Source of the DNA: Crocodylus rhombifer
Lineage: Eukaryota; Chordata; Crocodylia; Crocodylidae
DNA: 64,000 bases
NCBI GenBank assembly: GCA_038503035.1
Contig: JAVSML010000029.1
Location: forward strand, 1,697,799 to 1,761,798
Reading direction: 5' to 3'
Within the stretch, counting starts at the first letter, position 1; every line of letters begins with the position of its first letter. This document shows, in pieces, positions 12,340 through 25,059 of this stretch. The translations under genes and the position numbers were made by a program. A model generated the notes under the pieces. It searched no databases. It saw only the letters and a list, made by a program, of their open reading frames with translations, and was not told the origin of the DNA.

Positions 12340-13055
12340 CTCAGGTTAGACTAACCTGCAAAGATTGAATCAATTCAGGCTCTGACTTTTTGAATGTCTG
12401 TCCCTAGCCATAAGTATGTCCACACCTAGAACTTTTAAGGAATATTTGTACTTGTATAATTTTGAGGTATGTAAGCACTTGGATTTTTGCATGGCTGAAA
12501 AGTGTCAGAAGTCCGGACAAATGAGTGAAGTTTCCAAGCTATGTACTGGGTAGTGGGGAGCTTCTTTGTAACAAACACACAACAGCTAGATTCTGACTCG
12601 CTCCTTTTTAAAAAGGGTCTCAAGCCAAAGAATTTATCTGACCCCCAAATTCCTTTAAATTGGGTTAATAATGCCAATGTATTTCTTTAAAAATGTTTTG
12701 GTAGATAGTGTAGTTTTAATCACAAATATCTAAAAACCAAAAAATAAAAATATAAACATTGCAAAATATGACAGTGCAGAGTTCTCATATGATGACTCAG
12801 ACAGCTGTAACTTGCCCACTTCCTGGTCCACTGCTCTCAATTATAACACAACTGAATGTATCTACACACCATGCATCTGAACATATTGCTTTCATGTGGT
12901 CGGAGGTGCTATGTAAATACTAAATACTTGTAATTACTATATAAAACAGACTTCATATGCATTTTCCTTACAAACTACATAAAAGATGTAGGTTCATGGC
13001 TTGCAAAACCCCTTTTTATTTAGCACCAGAATAAATTGTAGCTGGCTTAGTACTA
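12340..13055. other. intergenic sequence, nothing recognised
   Basis: AT-rich DNA after the CR1 3' end, without repeat or exon features that I can identify. Confidence 0.45.
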
Positions 13056-13059
13056 GCCA

Positions 13060-13262
13060 GGCTTACATGGCACTTTAATTTTCAAAGTGCTACCACACAA
13101 ACATTAACCAATCCTCCTCGCAGCAGGTAAGTAGTATTTCCATTTTAAAGATGTGCAATTGATACACCAAGAGATAGTGACTTGACAATGGCAATACAAG
13201 AAGTCAGAAGCAGAGCCAAAATTACAACTTCCTGAGCTCAGACATTTAAACCATACTCTTCT
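13060..13262 (+). mobile_element. MIR-like SINE
   Basis: The stretch TTTCAAAGTGCTACCACACA, then CAGGTAAGTAGTATTTCCAT and AAAGATG, followed by acidic-purine text and GTCAGAAGCAGAGCCAAAAT, follows the central region of MIR-type SINEs (fraction remaining after 'tttacagatgaggaaactgaggca'). The same order of blocks occurs at 45105-45300. Confidence 0.55.
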
Positions 13263-13525
13263 CTTTTCAATTTAATTACAATGATATTTGATGTCTTTTA
13301 TAAATCCCAATACTTTTCTTTCCCTTAGAGCCAAGCCTTGCTTTGAAGGTTTTAGCTCTTTTAATTGTAAGTTCCACACAATCTCTTCCAACTCATGAAG
13401 TGCTTTATCTTAGTAAAAAATGGTTAATATTGAGCTTATTAATTTAATGCCTCAGCATAACTGGTAACAAAGTACACAAGGATCTTTTCTGGAAAAAGAA
13501 TCTGGAGTTACTTTCATAAAATTAT

Positions 13526-13734
13526 TTGACAGATTTCATCAGGGCATCCAGTCATTCACATATTCACAACAGCAACTCTCCAGCCAGACAGTTACCTGGC
13601 CTCCAACAGCAGAACAGCCCTGTTTATATGGGCAGCCCCAAATCCAAAATGGCTGCCCTCATCAGGCATCTGGCAGCTGCCAGCTCCAGGCCCTTAAAGT
13701 GGCAGGCACAAACAGTGCCCTGCCACAAGGGCCT
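13526..13734. repeat. unclassified moderately GC-rich stretch joined to a CR1
   Basis: It contains CAAAATGGCTGCCCTCATC and several CAGC/GGCAG words and runs directly into the CR1 copy at 13735. It may be an older repeat into which the CR1 inserted. No coding evidence. Confidence 0.3.
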
Positions 13735-14992
13735 TAAGCAATCCATTTCTAAGCACTTGGAAGAGGAAAAAGTGATTAGGATCAGTCGGCATGGATTCAC
13801 CAAGGGCAAGGCATACCTGACCAACCTGATTGCCTTCTATGGTGAGATGACTGGCTCTGTGTATGTGATATACTTTGACTTCAGCAAGACGTTTGATGTG
13901 GTCTCCCACAATATTCTTGCAAGCAAGCTACGGAAGTATGGGTTGGATGAATGAACTCTAAGGTGGACGGAAAGCTGGCTTGATCATTGGGTTCAGAGGG
14001 GTGTAGTTAATGGCTTGATGTCTGGTTGGCTGCCAGTGGAGTGAAGTCCCCCAGGGGTTGATCCTAGGGCTGGTTTTGTTCAATATCTTTATCAATAACC
14101 TGGAAGATGGGATGGACTGCATCCTCAGCAAGTTTGTGGATGGCACCAAGGTGGATTCAGAGAGACCTTGATAAATTAGCGAACAAGATCAAAAGAAATC
14201 TCATGAAGTTCAATAAGGACAAGTGCAAAGTCCTGCACTTAGGATGGAACAATCCCATGCACTAGTACGGGCTGGGGACCTTCACTGGCATTCACTGGCT
14301 AAGCAGCAGCAGCTCTGAAGAAAAGGACCTGTGGCTTACTATGGACAATAAGCTGAATATGAACCAACAGTGTCCTTGTTGTGAGGAAGGCTAACAGCAT
14401 ATTGAACTGTATTAGTAGGAATGTTGCTAGAAGATAGAGGGGAGTGATTCTTCCACTTTGTTCAGCACTGGTGAGGCACATGTGTGGTACTGTGTCCAGT
14501 TTTGGGCCTCCCACTACAGAAAGGATGTAGACAAAATGAAGAGAGCCCAGCAGAGGGCAATGAAAATGGTTAGGGGACTGGGGCACATGACTTCTGAGGA
14601 GAGGCTGAAGGAATTGGATTTATTTAGTCTGGAAAGGAGAAGAGCAAGGGGATCCTTAGTAGCAGTCTTCAGCTGTCTGAACAGAGGTTCCAAAGAGGAT
14701 GGAGCTAAGCTGTTCTAAGTGGTGGCAGGTGAACAATGGTCTCAAGTTGCAGCAAGGGATGTTTAGCTTAGATATTAGGATGAACTTTTTCACCAGGAGA
14801 GTAGTAAAACACTGAAACAGATTACCCAGAGAAGTTGTGGAATCTCCATCCTTGGAGGTTTTTATGACCCAGCTAGACAAAGCCTTGGGTGGGTTGATAT
14901 AATTAGGGACAGTCCTGCTTTGAGCAGGGAGTTGGACTAGATGACATCCTGAGGTCCCTTCCAACCCTAAATTTATATGAGTTTATGATTCC
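13735..14992 (+). mobile_element. CR1 LINE, degenerate ORF2
   Basis: It reads RHGFTKGKAYLTNLIAFY, then VIYFDFSKTFDVVSHNIL, then a PQG.ILG block and KFVDGTK near 14130-14150 where FADDTK is expected, so the catalytic Asp pair is lost. The C-terminal part ([31 protein letters not shown]) follows, and it ends with CTTCCAACCCTAAATTTATA near 14985. Stops and frameshifts are frequent. Confidence 0.9.
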
Positions 14993-14999
14993 AAGTCCT

Positions 15000-16270
15000 A
15001 AGTCAGTGTAATAATATAGATGATGCAATATAATGATAGGCCTATGCATGGAATATAAAAATTCTTTAAATGATCAACAGAAAAAAGGGTTGATAACACA
15101 ACCTAGCACAATAAAATACACTTTTCATTAAAAACAGTTCAGGGCAGATTCTACATTAAAACTGATACAAAGGTCTAATAAAAAGTAGACCATTTAGATC
15201 AAGGTTTGGCGATCAAGGACAGCATACCACACATTTGTAAATGTGTTTTACATAATTTATTGAGATTAACATAAAGTTACAGTTTTGTAGACTCTGTAGG
15301 TCTTGAGTTACACATCAGCAGTAACAGAGACACCTGTTTAAATCTTAATATATGCAAAATTGCACTTGTTACCTGTGGGTAAAAAATGTCCTTTCAGTAC
15401 AAGTTAAAAAGTAATTCTTGTTTCTTTAGCTGCATTGATTTACAGTTAATTGATTGCTGTTAAAAGAGCTTTTTATTTAAAGAAAATCTATTTTCTATTG
15501 TTTGGTCATTTTATTGATGTTACGATAACTGATGTACTGTTGCAACATCTCACTATGCTAGTCTTGCTAGGACCATGAGCCTGTGAATATTTTTATACAG
15601 TTATAAAACTTTACTCAAATGAACAAGCCTATTGCGACTTTTCGTGCAAACACAGCTATGCTTCTGCTCAGGTTTAGGTCCTAGATTTGACTTTGAAGAA
15701 GTTTTTGTGATGTAGGTATCAAGCCAGAAGTCTACCAGCTGCTGTTTTAAAGATGTAAGATTATCTTTTCCTGTATAGAAAATTTTTTATTATGCTCAGT
15801 AACAACTTTGAATTTCAGAGTGACAGTTATCTGATGTATCATTAAAAATAAAATGTTGTTTGTATTGTTTACTTTCACTTGAATGACTAGCCAAAGTTTG
15901 GGGCCCTATGAGGTGTTTCCAGTTGGAAGGGAAACTGAGGGTGGTATCTTTGGTACAAGCCTATACATTTACAAGAATGTTCACATTTCTGTTTCCCTTA
16001 ATGCGAGAGTTGTTGAACAACAGGGGAGAAGTATTTTTTTGGCTCCTGTTATGTGCCCTCTTCTTCTGGAACTCAGCCAAAAAGCATACACTTGATAACT
16101 CTCTCTTGTATATTCTCAGGGCAACGTATGATGTTTTCCTTTCTTCTCTCACACACACATTTTTACGAAAACCCAAACCCAGCTAACCTCTTCAGCCACG
16201 TAGTTCAAATTCCTGAACAGCCCACATGTGCCTTTGTCAGAATTACAGTTACGGTTTCAAAAAAATGCTT
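15000..16270. other. AT-rich intergenic sequence, nothing recognised
   Basis: No exon, RNA gene or repeat identified. Short frames near 15883-16316 lack domains and splice context. Confidence 0.45.
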
Positions 16271-16272
16271 TT

Positions 16273-16760
16273 GGGTGCAGACACACAAGACATTTGCTGT
16301 GGAGCTGCATAATTAGCTCCACAGTAAAGTCTTAACAATGACATGTGTGGCCCTATTAGGCCACAGGAAACTAATTAACTCTTTTGCAGGTTACTGCTCA
16401 TAAATACAGGTACTATCCTGTGGCAGCGTTCTTTAGTGGGCAGAAATGCACGTGTAGATGCTGAGAAGGCTGGTTGGAGCCTGAGGGTGCTTTAGTGCAG
16501 GACTGCCTGCTAGCTAGCCCCACACTGAAGCTCTCTCATAACCTAGCCAGCCCCTTTGCAGCACATTGAGCCAGGTTGGAGTAGCCCCTTGCTGGCAGGT
16601 TGACCCCTGAGATCCCTTGCCAGCCCGGGCTGCTTTGACCCAGCTCAGTGTGCTGCTGTACTGAGCACATGTGAAGGTGCAGCACTCAGGAACAGTAAAC
16701 TCTGGTGCAGTATGTGCCAGAGTTGATTAATTTGTATTCATTTCATGTGTAGATGTGCCC
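16273..16760 (+). mobile_element. TIR element, family copy A
   Basis: It shares an ordered set of blocks with 34587-35070 (reverse) and 39747-40224: GTGGAGCTGC.TAATTAG near the left end, TACTATCCTGTGG, AGTGCAGG.CTGCCTGC, CAGCACATTGAGCCAGGTTGGAG, and a right end CATGTGTAGATGTGCCC. The ends are imperfect inverted repeats around CATCTACACATGA. It has no coding capacity, so it is a non-autonomous DNA element. A clear target-site duplication was not found. Confidence 0.7.
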
Positions 16761-16764
16761 AGTA

Positions 16765-18240
16765 TGTTTCTTGCAGTTCTTTGCAATGAAGGGCAGTGGT
16801 TACTTGTACCAGTTGCACATTTTGTCTAATCCACAACAATATTAAATTTTAAATACTTATCTTTGTTATTTCCCTCTTTAAGAAAGTCAGTTATATATCT
16901 TTCAAAATCAGCTGCTGTTAAAAAGAGACTAACCATAGCAACTGGGTTTCAATACATGGGATTTTGTCAGCCTGTGGACAGGACTGTGCTTATAGAAGAT
17001 AAAGTTTTAGAGTCTGAGTTTGGAATTGTTGAGTGGTACATAAGGGCCTGATCCTGCAGACATGGGTTGGTCCATGGAAACAATTGAGACTATTTGTATG
17101 AAGTTACTCTTGTACAAAAATATTTGGAGGACTGGGCCTTACCCTGGAATGCTATGCTATTTATGTTGGCTTGATGACTTGCACATAAGTGGTCTGGGCA
17201 TTTTCCTGGAGACTTACTGCAAATACAGGGGTTGGGTTTCAGTTGAGAGTCTGGGTAAAGAAAAAGATAGGCAGAGAAACGTGTCCAGAAAATAGAGGAA
17301 AAGGCAGAAGACAGCAAGAGAAGCAATGAAAAGCATCACCTTGAGAAGAATCAGAGGTAGACATCAGATTCTTCTGCTAATTAAAACACTGGGGCAAGGC
17401 TCTGAATATCGGCTACTTGCTTGAGCCACAGAACAACATCTATAAAAATGTTTTTATATTCTGGCCTTTGAGAAACAAATACTGTATCCATTAGTCCTTT
17501 ACTCATCTGTTAGGTAAGTTTTAAAAGAGTAACATGGACATGTGCTGCTGTGCATGTGCCATTGTAAATTAAATATTGGAAACAATGCTGTATTGAAACA
17601 CAAAAGGTTCTGCTTTATTTTAGATACTTACATGCAATTACTTCTGAAGTTAGTGAGAATTTGTGTAAGCAGAATTTACTTAAATAGTTTGCAAGGAATT
17701 TTCTATTAACAGAGAGAAGCCAATGCAAGAATATTGCTTCCATTACTCTTATAAAGTTCTTTATGAGACATGAAAAGATACGGAAGATTTTGTAAGCATT
17801 TCATTCAACTGACACTTCCCTCCTTGGACTGGGTAATCAGGTTTTGTTTAAGTGGGTAAACAGTTGAATAGTTTTCCCAGTTTGCCACCCTCACCAAGTA
17901 CATATACCCCAACTTCCAAGAATTTTGCATAGACTAAGGGGGGGTATTGAACATTGTCAAAATATGCTCAATAATGTATATGCTAGTAAATTGCTGCAAA
18001 TTGAGGGTAATTATTATCCCAAGATGATAAAACCCTTGTGGGATTATCTGAAGGGGAAATCGCTTGCTGCAGGTTGTCTGGAATGTAATCCTTTTCCAAT
18101 TCTGAATGCCATTGTTTTACATTCATCTTAAAACAGAAAACGCTACCAAAGCTATAAGGTGGGTGTGTCATTTCAGACAAAATGTAGTTGGACTGATGAT
18201 GCCTAGGTGCTGGTCAGCATGCAAGGACATGTAACATGAA
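16765..18240. other. intergenic sequence, nothing recognised
   Basis: AT-rich DNA with short frames only. No repeat or gene identified. Confidence 0.45.
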
Positions 18241-18244
18241 GACA

Positions 18245-18352
18245 CAGGTTAACCCTTCCCTGGCCCTGCAGCTACTGTCAAATTCAAGGCTTTGGCTCCT
18301 TGCTTGCCATATAAAATTGCAGTGATTATAGGGCCAGGGAAGGGTTAACCTG
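18245..18352. repeat. perfect 23-bp inverted repeat with 62-bp spacer
   Basis: Arms 18245-18267 and 18330-18352 are exact reverse complements, beginning CAGGTTAACCCTTCCCTGG. The spacer is 18268-18329. Transcribed, it would fold into a long perfect stem. It may be a tiny MITE or a recent foldback. No target-site duplication is visible. Confidence 0.85.
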
Positions 18353-18359
18353 GCCCTTG

Positions 18360-19975
18360 GTTGTTATACCCCCTCTTGAGGCAGTGTCCACAGACAGACA
18401 TTTAGGGACCACAGCCAGAGACTCAAGGACTTGAGGTCCCCTTCCTCCATTCTGGTGCAAACTCTTATCAGGTATACCTTGGGGGGGGAAGGGGAGGAGG
18501 AGGATGGAGGGGAACAGCACGATCAGGGGGTGGAGGTAGGAGTTTAACTTATGACATGCCTATCAGAAAACTTGGCCACCACTGTCCTAGACTCTCTCAA
18601 CTGTGATGGCTTTCACAAAATGCACCAATTTCTCACTACCTCATTAGACACGCTAAAATGCCGAACAAAATTACAACTCACTATATCGCTGTATCTGTAG
18701 AGAAGAGAGCTAATGCGCTAATAAAATTTTTTACTTATAAAGCTGATTAGTTTGTACATAGTGCCAAAAACCTACTATTATGGAAACCTTTGTGGTCTTA
18801 TGCAGTTAAAAGTGATGACCTGCTGTAGACCAACAAATAGGACCTTGGCCCAGACATTTATACCTCCATAGATAAGCGATATGGGCTCCTCAGGAGCACA
18901 AAGCTCAGGGTCCTTTGCTGTTTTCTTGTGATTAGATAGATTCTAGCATTCTGTGCTCCTATTATTATCTGCTTCAAGTACTGTGGGAGTAAAAGAAACA
19001 GAACTAGGGAGTTATCCTCTCTAATGCATTTCTTACAGAATTTTGCTTGAGGTTCTCCAGTTCTGAGGCTACATCTGCTGTTATGATCTCAGTTACTTAT
19101 TGAAGTCCTTCCCCATCTGAGAAGATTCCACAGATGATATTTTAAGGAATTCTGATGCTTCAGGATCATGCAGCTGATCTCTGTGATGGATGTGATGTCC
19201 TGTGTGTGAGGTTTAAATGTAAAAATTCTGATTGGGCTAAGGGAAGGCAGTTGTTGCTCTATTTGGTAAGGAGGATGTTTTGATTTTGCAAAGTTGTTTT
19301 ACATTTCAGAATAGGAACCTATTGCAACTCCTGTAGTTAAATGTAGTAATGTTCAATGAATGTTCTGGTCAGAGTACTTAATCTGCCTTTCCAAATTTAC
19401 TTGAAGAATCACCCAGAATTTGTTTCCCTTCCAGCTAGGCAATCAGTTCCCTTTTTACAGACCGTGAAGGCCAACCCAGTTCTACTGAAAGAGGCAGCTT
19501 GATAATCATTCCATCCCAAAGCATCTTGCACATTATGATCATCCATGTGTGAATTGCTGTGAAGGTCAAGAGGCAACCTGGTACTTAAGTTATAGGATTT
19601 AATTTCTGTTCAAATGGTAAGTTAAAATAAACAGGACCAAACAAAATTAAATAAAAACTTCAGGTTTGTCTAATATTTTCAGAACACCAATATCTGATGT
19701 CAGAATTTGGACTAAGTAATCTTCCTTCAGTTGGAAGGGATCTTTCTTACCAGTCAGCATACATGTGTTGGGCAAAAGAATAAATGTTTGACTGTGGGAC
19801 TCAGAAGTATTTTTCAGTTGCAGAACTGAATAGCAAATGTAATCCACACCAGTGAGATATCTAATGCAATTCTAAGGTACAGTGAAAATTCCTGTGAATT
19901 TCATATTTTACAAGTGGGCTTATTGCTGTTTGGGACATAAACCAATGCCCTATTCACTTGCCAGACACGGTTCTT
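18360..19975. other. intergenic sequence, nothing recognised
   Basis: Contains a purine-rich G tract at about 18481-18535, otherwise ordinary AT-rich DNA with no exon or repeat identified. Confidence 0.4.
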
Positions 19976-19977
19976 TG

Positions 19978-20210
19978 GGTAAATCTGATAACTTCTATTA
20001 GACCAACTAAAATATTTGGAAAAATTCTTCTTTGCTAGCTTTCAGGTACAAACACCCTTCTTCAGGCAGAGGAAGCATCTGCAGTTGTTTGGTGCTCTTC
20101 CTGGATGATTTAGTTGGTCTAATAAAATATATTGGATTTAATCAAAGGACCTTGTCTGCCTATGTCTTTAAACCAACATGGCTACAACCAACACCCCTAT
20201 TCACTTGGCA
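19978..20210 (+). repeat. interspersed repeat with internal inverted arms
   Basis: TATTAGACCAACTAAA at about 19997-20012 is matched in reverse complement by TTTAGTTGGTCTAATA at 20109-20124. Between them lies CTTTCAGGTACAAACACCCT and TTCTTCAGGCAGAGGAAGC; afterwards comes AAACCAACATGGCTACAACC. This resembles a dispersed reptile repeat whose 3' end reads 'ACACGGCTACAACC', but I cannot assign a class. Confidence 0.5.
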
Positions 20211-20539
20211 GATTATGGCAGTTCCGAAAATGTACCTTCTTGGCAGGTTGGTAGTGATTTTATCCATCTAAATATGACAGGCACTGTGAGAAATTTGCTG
20301 GGTTTTTTATTGTTTTTGAAAGCATGAACATTCTGTCCTGCTTTATTTTTAATGTGGAAAGCATTTGCCTCCAGAAGATAAATCTCTTATAGAAATGCAG
20401 TTTGCACACCTTCTTCCTCTCCATGAAAGCAGACATTCATTTGCCAGGGCAACTAAGATACTTTACATATGTTCAAAGTATAGCTGGCTTAGTCTAATGA
20501 AATAAATATATGTCTAATAAAATAATAACAAATCCTGGA

Positions 20540-20915
20540 TTAGGTTTGTTGTGGGCTGGATCTGGCCTGGGGCCTGGGGCAGCGGCAGTGACAGTGGCAG
20601 TAGCTACAACAGCAAGTAGTGGTGGCAACAACTACAATGATCACAGCATCATTGGTGTAAGTGTAAGGTGTAGGTGAAGGTGTAAGTGGCCACGGGCAAG
20701 TGGGCTGCAGAGTGACTGAGGGCTGTATTGCAAAGCCTTCCCCTCTTCACTGTTGACGGTCATGTCCACTGGGGCCCTGGATTCAGTGGCAGGCCACAGC
20801 CATCACTAGCTAAATCCCCAAATCCAGTGGCCCACTAGTACCCCAGCGGATAGGGTGGAGCAGTTTCACAGGCCAGATCTGACCTGCAGGCCATGTGTTT
20901 GATATCTCTGATTTA
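20540..20915 (-). mobile_element. hAT-like element fragment, reverse orientation
   Basis: The reverse complement of its right end reads CAGAGATATCAAACACATGG followed by CCTGCAGGTCAG, a decayed form of the CAGGGGTGTCAAACTC end found on several hAT elements. The interior is GC-rich with GTGGCAG words and the other end (GGGCTGGATCTGGCC) repeats the same style. Boundaries on the left are approximate. Confidence 0.5.
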
Positions 20916-21464
20916 GACAATGTAGATTCTGCCTCCAGCAAAATTTATAGTCAACACAGTATCAAAAACATTTATATCTGAGCATATAGAACACCATCGC
21001 TACTTGCATTAATGACTTTGAGGTAAATGTCATGACTTTTTTAAACTGATGACTCCTCGAGAAAAATAACATTGCAATAGTCGGTATTTGCTGCTAAATT
21101 CCATATTGAGTTTTCTCTCTCTTTTAGACTTATTCAGTATAAAATAGGTGAATTCTGAGACAAGTTTTTCCAATATAATTTCAATGCATGTGCATAATAA
21201 ACAAGTTGAATAAGCTGCATTTGTTTAGTGAAATGTTAAATTTCTATCTTGCCACATGATAAACAGTGAGCCATGTGAAAAAGATTATTTTAATGGTCAT
21301 AACTTAGAAAGAAAAGATTACAAAGGATTTTCCAAATATATACAACAAATATTATCTTCTATAAATTAGGTGTATTTTCAGTTGTTCCTTTTTTTTGCAT
21401 CCTTGTGACAAGATATTTAGCAGATTCATTGGAATCTGACAGAGCCATGCTGGGAGTGCTTCTT

Positions 21465-21535
21465 CTATGGCCTCAAACTTGGGATCTCTGGGCTGTCAAC
21501 TATATGCCTTAGTACCTGTGCCACCTGAGCCTGGG
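21465..21535 (-). repeat. tRNA-like SINE fragment
   Basis: On the minus strand GCTCAGGTGGCACAGG resembles an A box and AAGTTTGAGGCC a B box, about 55 nt apart, as in a tRNA-derived SINE head. No cloverleaf is preserved, so I do not call a tRNA gene. Confidence 0.35.
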
Positions 21536-21709
21536 ATAGCTATAAGCTTCCCTTTTGGGCTTGCCTGCTGAGGGAGAAATGATCCCTCCTGGAATTCTGG
21601 AAAGCAAAGCATGGTACTGCCCCTCCATGGGACAGCCTCAGGTATAATCTGGTCCACAACTCCAGTGCATTTTGACAGATGTGGCATAACAATTTCTTGA
21701 CCAGGGTAT

Positions 21710-23745
21710 TCTAGGTACCTGAAATTTTTATTTTATTTTGTTTGGTTCTATTTATTAAAAGCTTCCCATTAAAATGATTGTCTCTTAGAACTTATAAAAA
21801 ATCTTACTGAAATAAAACAGAGGATGCTCATATACTGTATCTGGATCTCTAAAAAGTAGGGCATTTCTATATTGAATGGCTATTTCACTCTAGGGTTTAT
21901 CTGGGTGACAGGTACTACTCAGGGAAAGAAAGAGAAGGCAGGACACTGAGATCTCCAAACTTCAGTTGGAATGAATGGATGGTACATATTGGATAGCGCA
22001 CCTGAGCTCTGGTCCAGGAGTTGAAGTACTAAGAGATTATACTCTGGGACAGGCAAGGACATGAAGTCCAACCCCTGAAGTAAAACCAGAAACAAGGGGT
22101 ATAGTTGACTCAGTAACCAAGATGTTTATCAAGAACATGTTTCAGCCATATGTAAGCACGCTGCTTCCTTTTCCTTTCTTAAAGTAAGTTCTTCTCCTTT
22201 AAATGAAGATGAATGATTGCACATGAGAACTACTCCGTAGTATTTGTTTATGTCCACAGTCAAACTCTAGAGCTTAGTGAACTCTTTAATTTTGTGATAA
22301 TGAGATGAGCAGGTGATTACACACACACAAGAATGCCGAGGTTTGACTTGTACTGGTCAAACTGGTAAACCCTCTTTAAGAAATTGACCTGTAGGTGTGC
22401 ATCTGGCTTTTTTTTATGAGATAATGAATTTATTTTTCATTTTCTGAATTGTCTTAGGGAAGCTTAAATCATATTTTTAGCAGTATCCATGGTTTGAGTC
22501 TGTCAAATCAAGTTGATATTGAAAAGCTGGGAAAAGGAACTGGAAAGAAAGGACTTTTTAATTGTAATTTATGGTGTTAATGTTTTGATTTTAATAGATT
22601 GTAACTTTGTCTGACTTTACACGTGACTAGTACAATGGCTGGATTTTAAACACTAGTACGATGGCTGGATTTTAAAAACATGCTCAATTTTTGAGAGAGA
22701 TGGTGTAGGTCAGTAATACTCTCATTTTAAGTGTAGGAATCTCTCAAACTGGTAGAATTTTTACCATTTTAGATGTAAAAAGCTTTTTTTAGTGTAAGTG
22801 CCTAGCCTGCTCTATATATAGTAGATGGAAGTTGGAAGGCTGTATGACTAGTATGGAGAGGGGGAAGACAGACTGGAAACATGTGATAGGCCTGGTGGGG
22901 ATGATCCTTTGGTGTAAAAGCACTCAGTTGACTAGCTGTTAATTATACTTATTCATGTAACTGGCTGCAACTTAATGATCAGAGACAATGCAAAGTTAAA
23001 AGAACTGGAGGGGAACAATGGATTTTTAAAAAATAAAAATTCTTTTTTTGTAAATCAACAAAGGATCCTGAACAGTCTTTTTATAATATAAAATATAATA
23101 ATTAACTCTTCTGAAACACTTGGAAATCCTTTGATTAGGCTACCTATAGGAGTGTAAACTATTATTATTTATTTAAGACCTCTCACATTTCTACTCACTT
23201 CTTCTCTTACTCCTCCTCCCCTTCACTTGTGTGTTGGAAAGATCCTATTTACATTCGTTAATATGTGGGCAAATTTCAGAGAGGAAGGCAATTGGAAGAT
23301 CTGGGATAGAAACAAGAAGGGATAGAAGAATAAATATCTCCAGCTTATTCAGGATTCTAGAAAGAATTGTCTTATGCAATGTAAAAAATAGATGCATCAT
23401 TGACAATATGGAGTAAAATAGATTAAAATTTGGTATTGTGTCTTTACTAAAAAGAGTCTTATATGATGTTGGTGTTAATGTAGATTATACCCAAACACAT
23501 CCTAAAGTATACAGGAATGCAGAATTTCACACATAATTTTAGTCTAATACAGTTATATCCTGGGCTTTCCATTTTTAATAGAATACACTGTTTAATTGTT
23601 TTCATTTAAATACAGAGTACCTCTTGATGACAATGGTACTTCTATCCTGAGAACTACATTTTCTGAGGTGGGACGGAAGGTGGCAGTAGGATCTGTCCCT
23701 GTTATAGAGCATGGTCCATATTGCAATCAGCACAAATTCTAATAT
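21710..23745. other. AT-rich intergenic sequence with a small tandem duplication
   Basis: No exon or RNA gene seen. At about 22627-22678 a 27-bp unit containing GGCTGGATTTTAAA is repeated twice. The remainder is unremarkable. Confidence 0.45.
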
Positions 23746-23749
23746 AATG

Positions 23750-24560
23750 AAAGCCTTAGTCTGTCTGTCTCTCTGTCTGTAATGCTTTATTCGCACTCTG
23801 ATTGGTTGTCTCAGGAGCCAATCACAATCCTGACTGAAACAGCCAATCAGAGTGCTCCAAGAGTGTTCCAGACAGGAAGTTGTGGCGGTGGTGTGGTAGA
23901 GCACTGCCATGACAGCAGGGATGGAGGGAATGGAGTTGGGGGGAGGCCAGTGCTGCTGGCCTTGCTCCCCCTAGCCCTGCTTCCTGGAGGTGGTGGTGGA
24001 ACGAGGTGCTGGCTGTGGGGGGACGGCAGGGCATGCTTCCCTCCCACCCCTGCTTCTGGGAGGTGGCAACAGCATGGGGTTGTGGGTAGTGGATGGTAAC
24101 GATGCGTAAGGGGTGCACAGGTGTACATGTGCACCCCCTGAGGGCGCTGCTACACCCTCTGACAGCCAGTGCTCCCTGCTTAGGCAACGAGTGGGGGGCC
24201 AGGCGGGAGTGCCCTGCAAGTGGTGGCTGGGGAGTGGGAGCACAGGATGAACCATCACAGCCACTTCTGAGAGTGCCCCGGCCACTTTTGGAAGTGCTGC
24301 GGCTGCTTCCTGGTCAGCCATGGAGGGACATGGAGGGGCTCCCCCCAGTCAGCGAGACTGGCCATGGGGAAACCCCCAGGTTGCTGGTGGGGCACATGCC
24401 CCCCCCAACTAAGGTGGCACCAGTTGCCCATGGTGGTGGCACTCCGTCCCCACCTGCCCCACCAATCATTCCTGATGGGCAATTGGCTAGTCTTGTATAT
24501 AAAGCCTGGGGTAGATCCAGAGGATATATGATTATTGTAGTTGCACCCTATTCAGACCAT
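23750..24560. repeat. GC-rich interspersed repeat with paired CCAAT boxes
   Basis: The left part holds ACTCTGATTGGTTGTC and GAGCCAATCAC, then CAGCCAATCAGAGTG, which are mutually reverse-complementary. A long GC-rich stretch follows and the right end is CATTCCTGATGGGCAATTGG, similar to 830. Long frames on both strands lack any domain. Probably a DNA element relic. Class not assigned. Confidence 0.45.
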
Positions 24561-24604
24561 GCCATTGAACAGCAGCCAGGGTGTTTAAGTCCCCAAATCA
24601 GGTA

Positions 24605-25030
24605 AGAATTTCCCCTTCACTATGCTGAGTGGCACGTCCCTTTTGTATCCATTCCCTCTCTCATCTGCCCACTACCCCTGTCCCTCACTGACCTGAGGGT
24701 AGGGGAAACTCCAGAGATGCTCCTGCTTCTCCCTAGCTAGGCTGCATGGGGACTCAGGGACCATGGCAACAGCAGCAGTGTTTGCATGTGCCTTACCAAC
24801 CTGGGAGCAGGCTCAGAGAGGGAGAACCCATCTGCCACCACCATCCCTGCTGCTGTCTTTGTCTGAGCTTCCTATACAGCCCAGCTGGGATGGGGCAGGA
24901 GCAGCTGTGGAGCTTCTCCTGCCCTTCAGTCAGCCAGGGACAGTAGCAGTGCAGGGAAGAGAAGAAGGACAGTGAGAGAAGGGATATGCTACTGAGCATG
25001 GAGAGGCAGGGCAGGGAGTCAGGATTCTTA
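24605..25030 (+). repeat. GC-rich repeat, related to 35130-35700
   Basis: Blocks shared with 35130-35700 include CAGCCCAGCTGGGATGGG, GCAGGAGCA, CTGCATG.GGACT and the GTTGCTGCTCCT-type tail near 25425. It is non-coding dispersed sequence. Confidence 0.45.
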
Positions 25031-25059
25031 CCCTATTTGGGAACTTAAGAGCTGCCTAT

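Noticed and set aside
21465..21535. tRNA gene on the minus strand
   Set aside because: Only A- and B-box-like words remain; no cloverleaf, so at most a SINE head. The same applies to 41850-41945 and 38545-38575.
23782..24605. Frames of 95-170 codons on both strands, some resembling proline-rich proteins
   Set aside because: All stem from one GC-rich repeat with CCAAT palindromes; no splice signals or domain.
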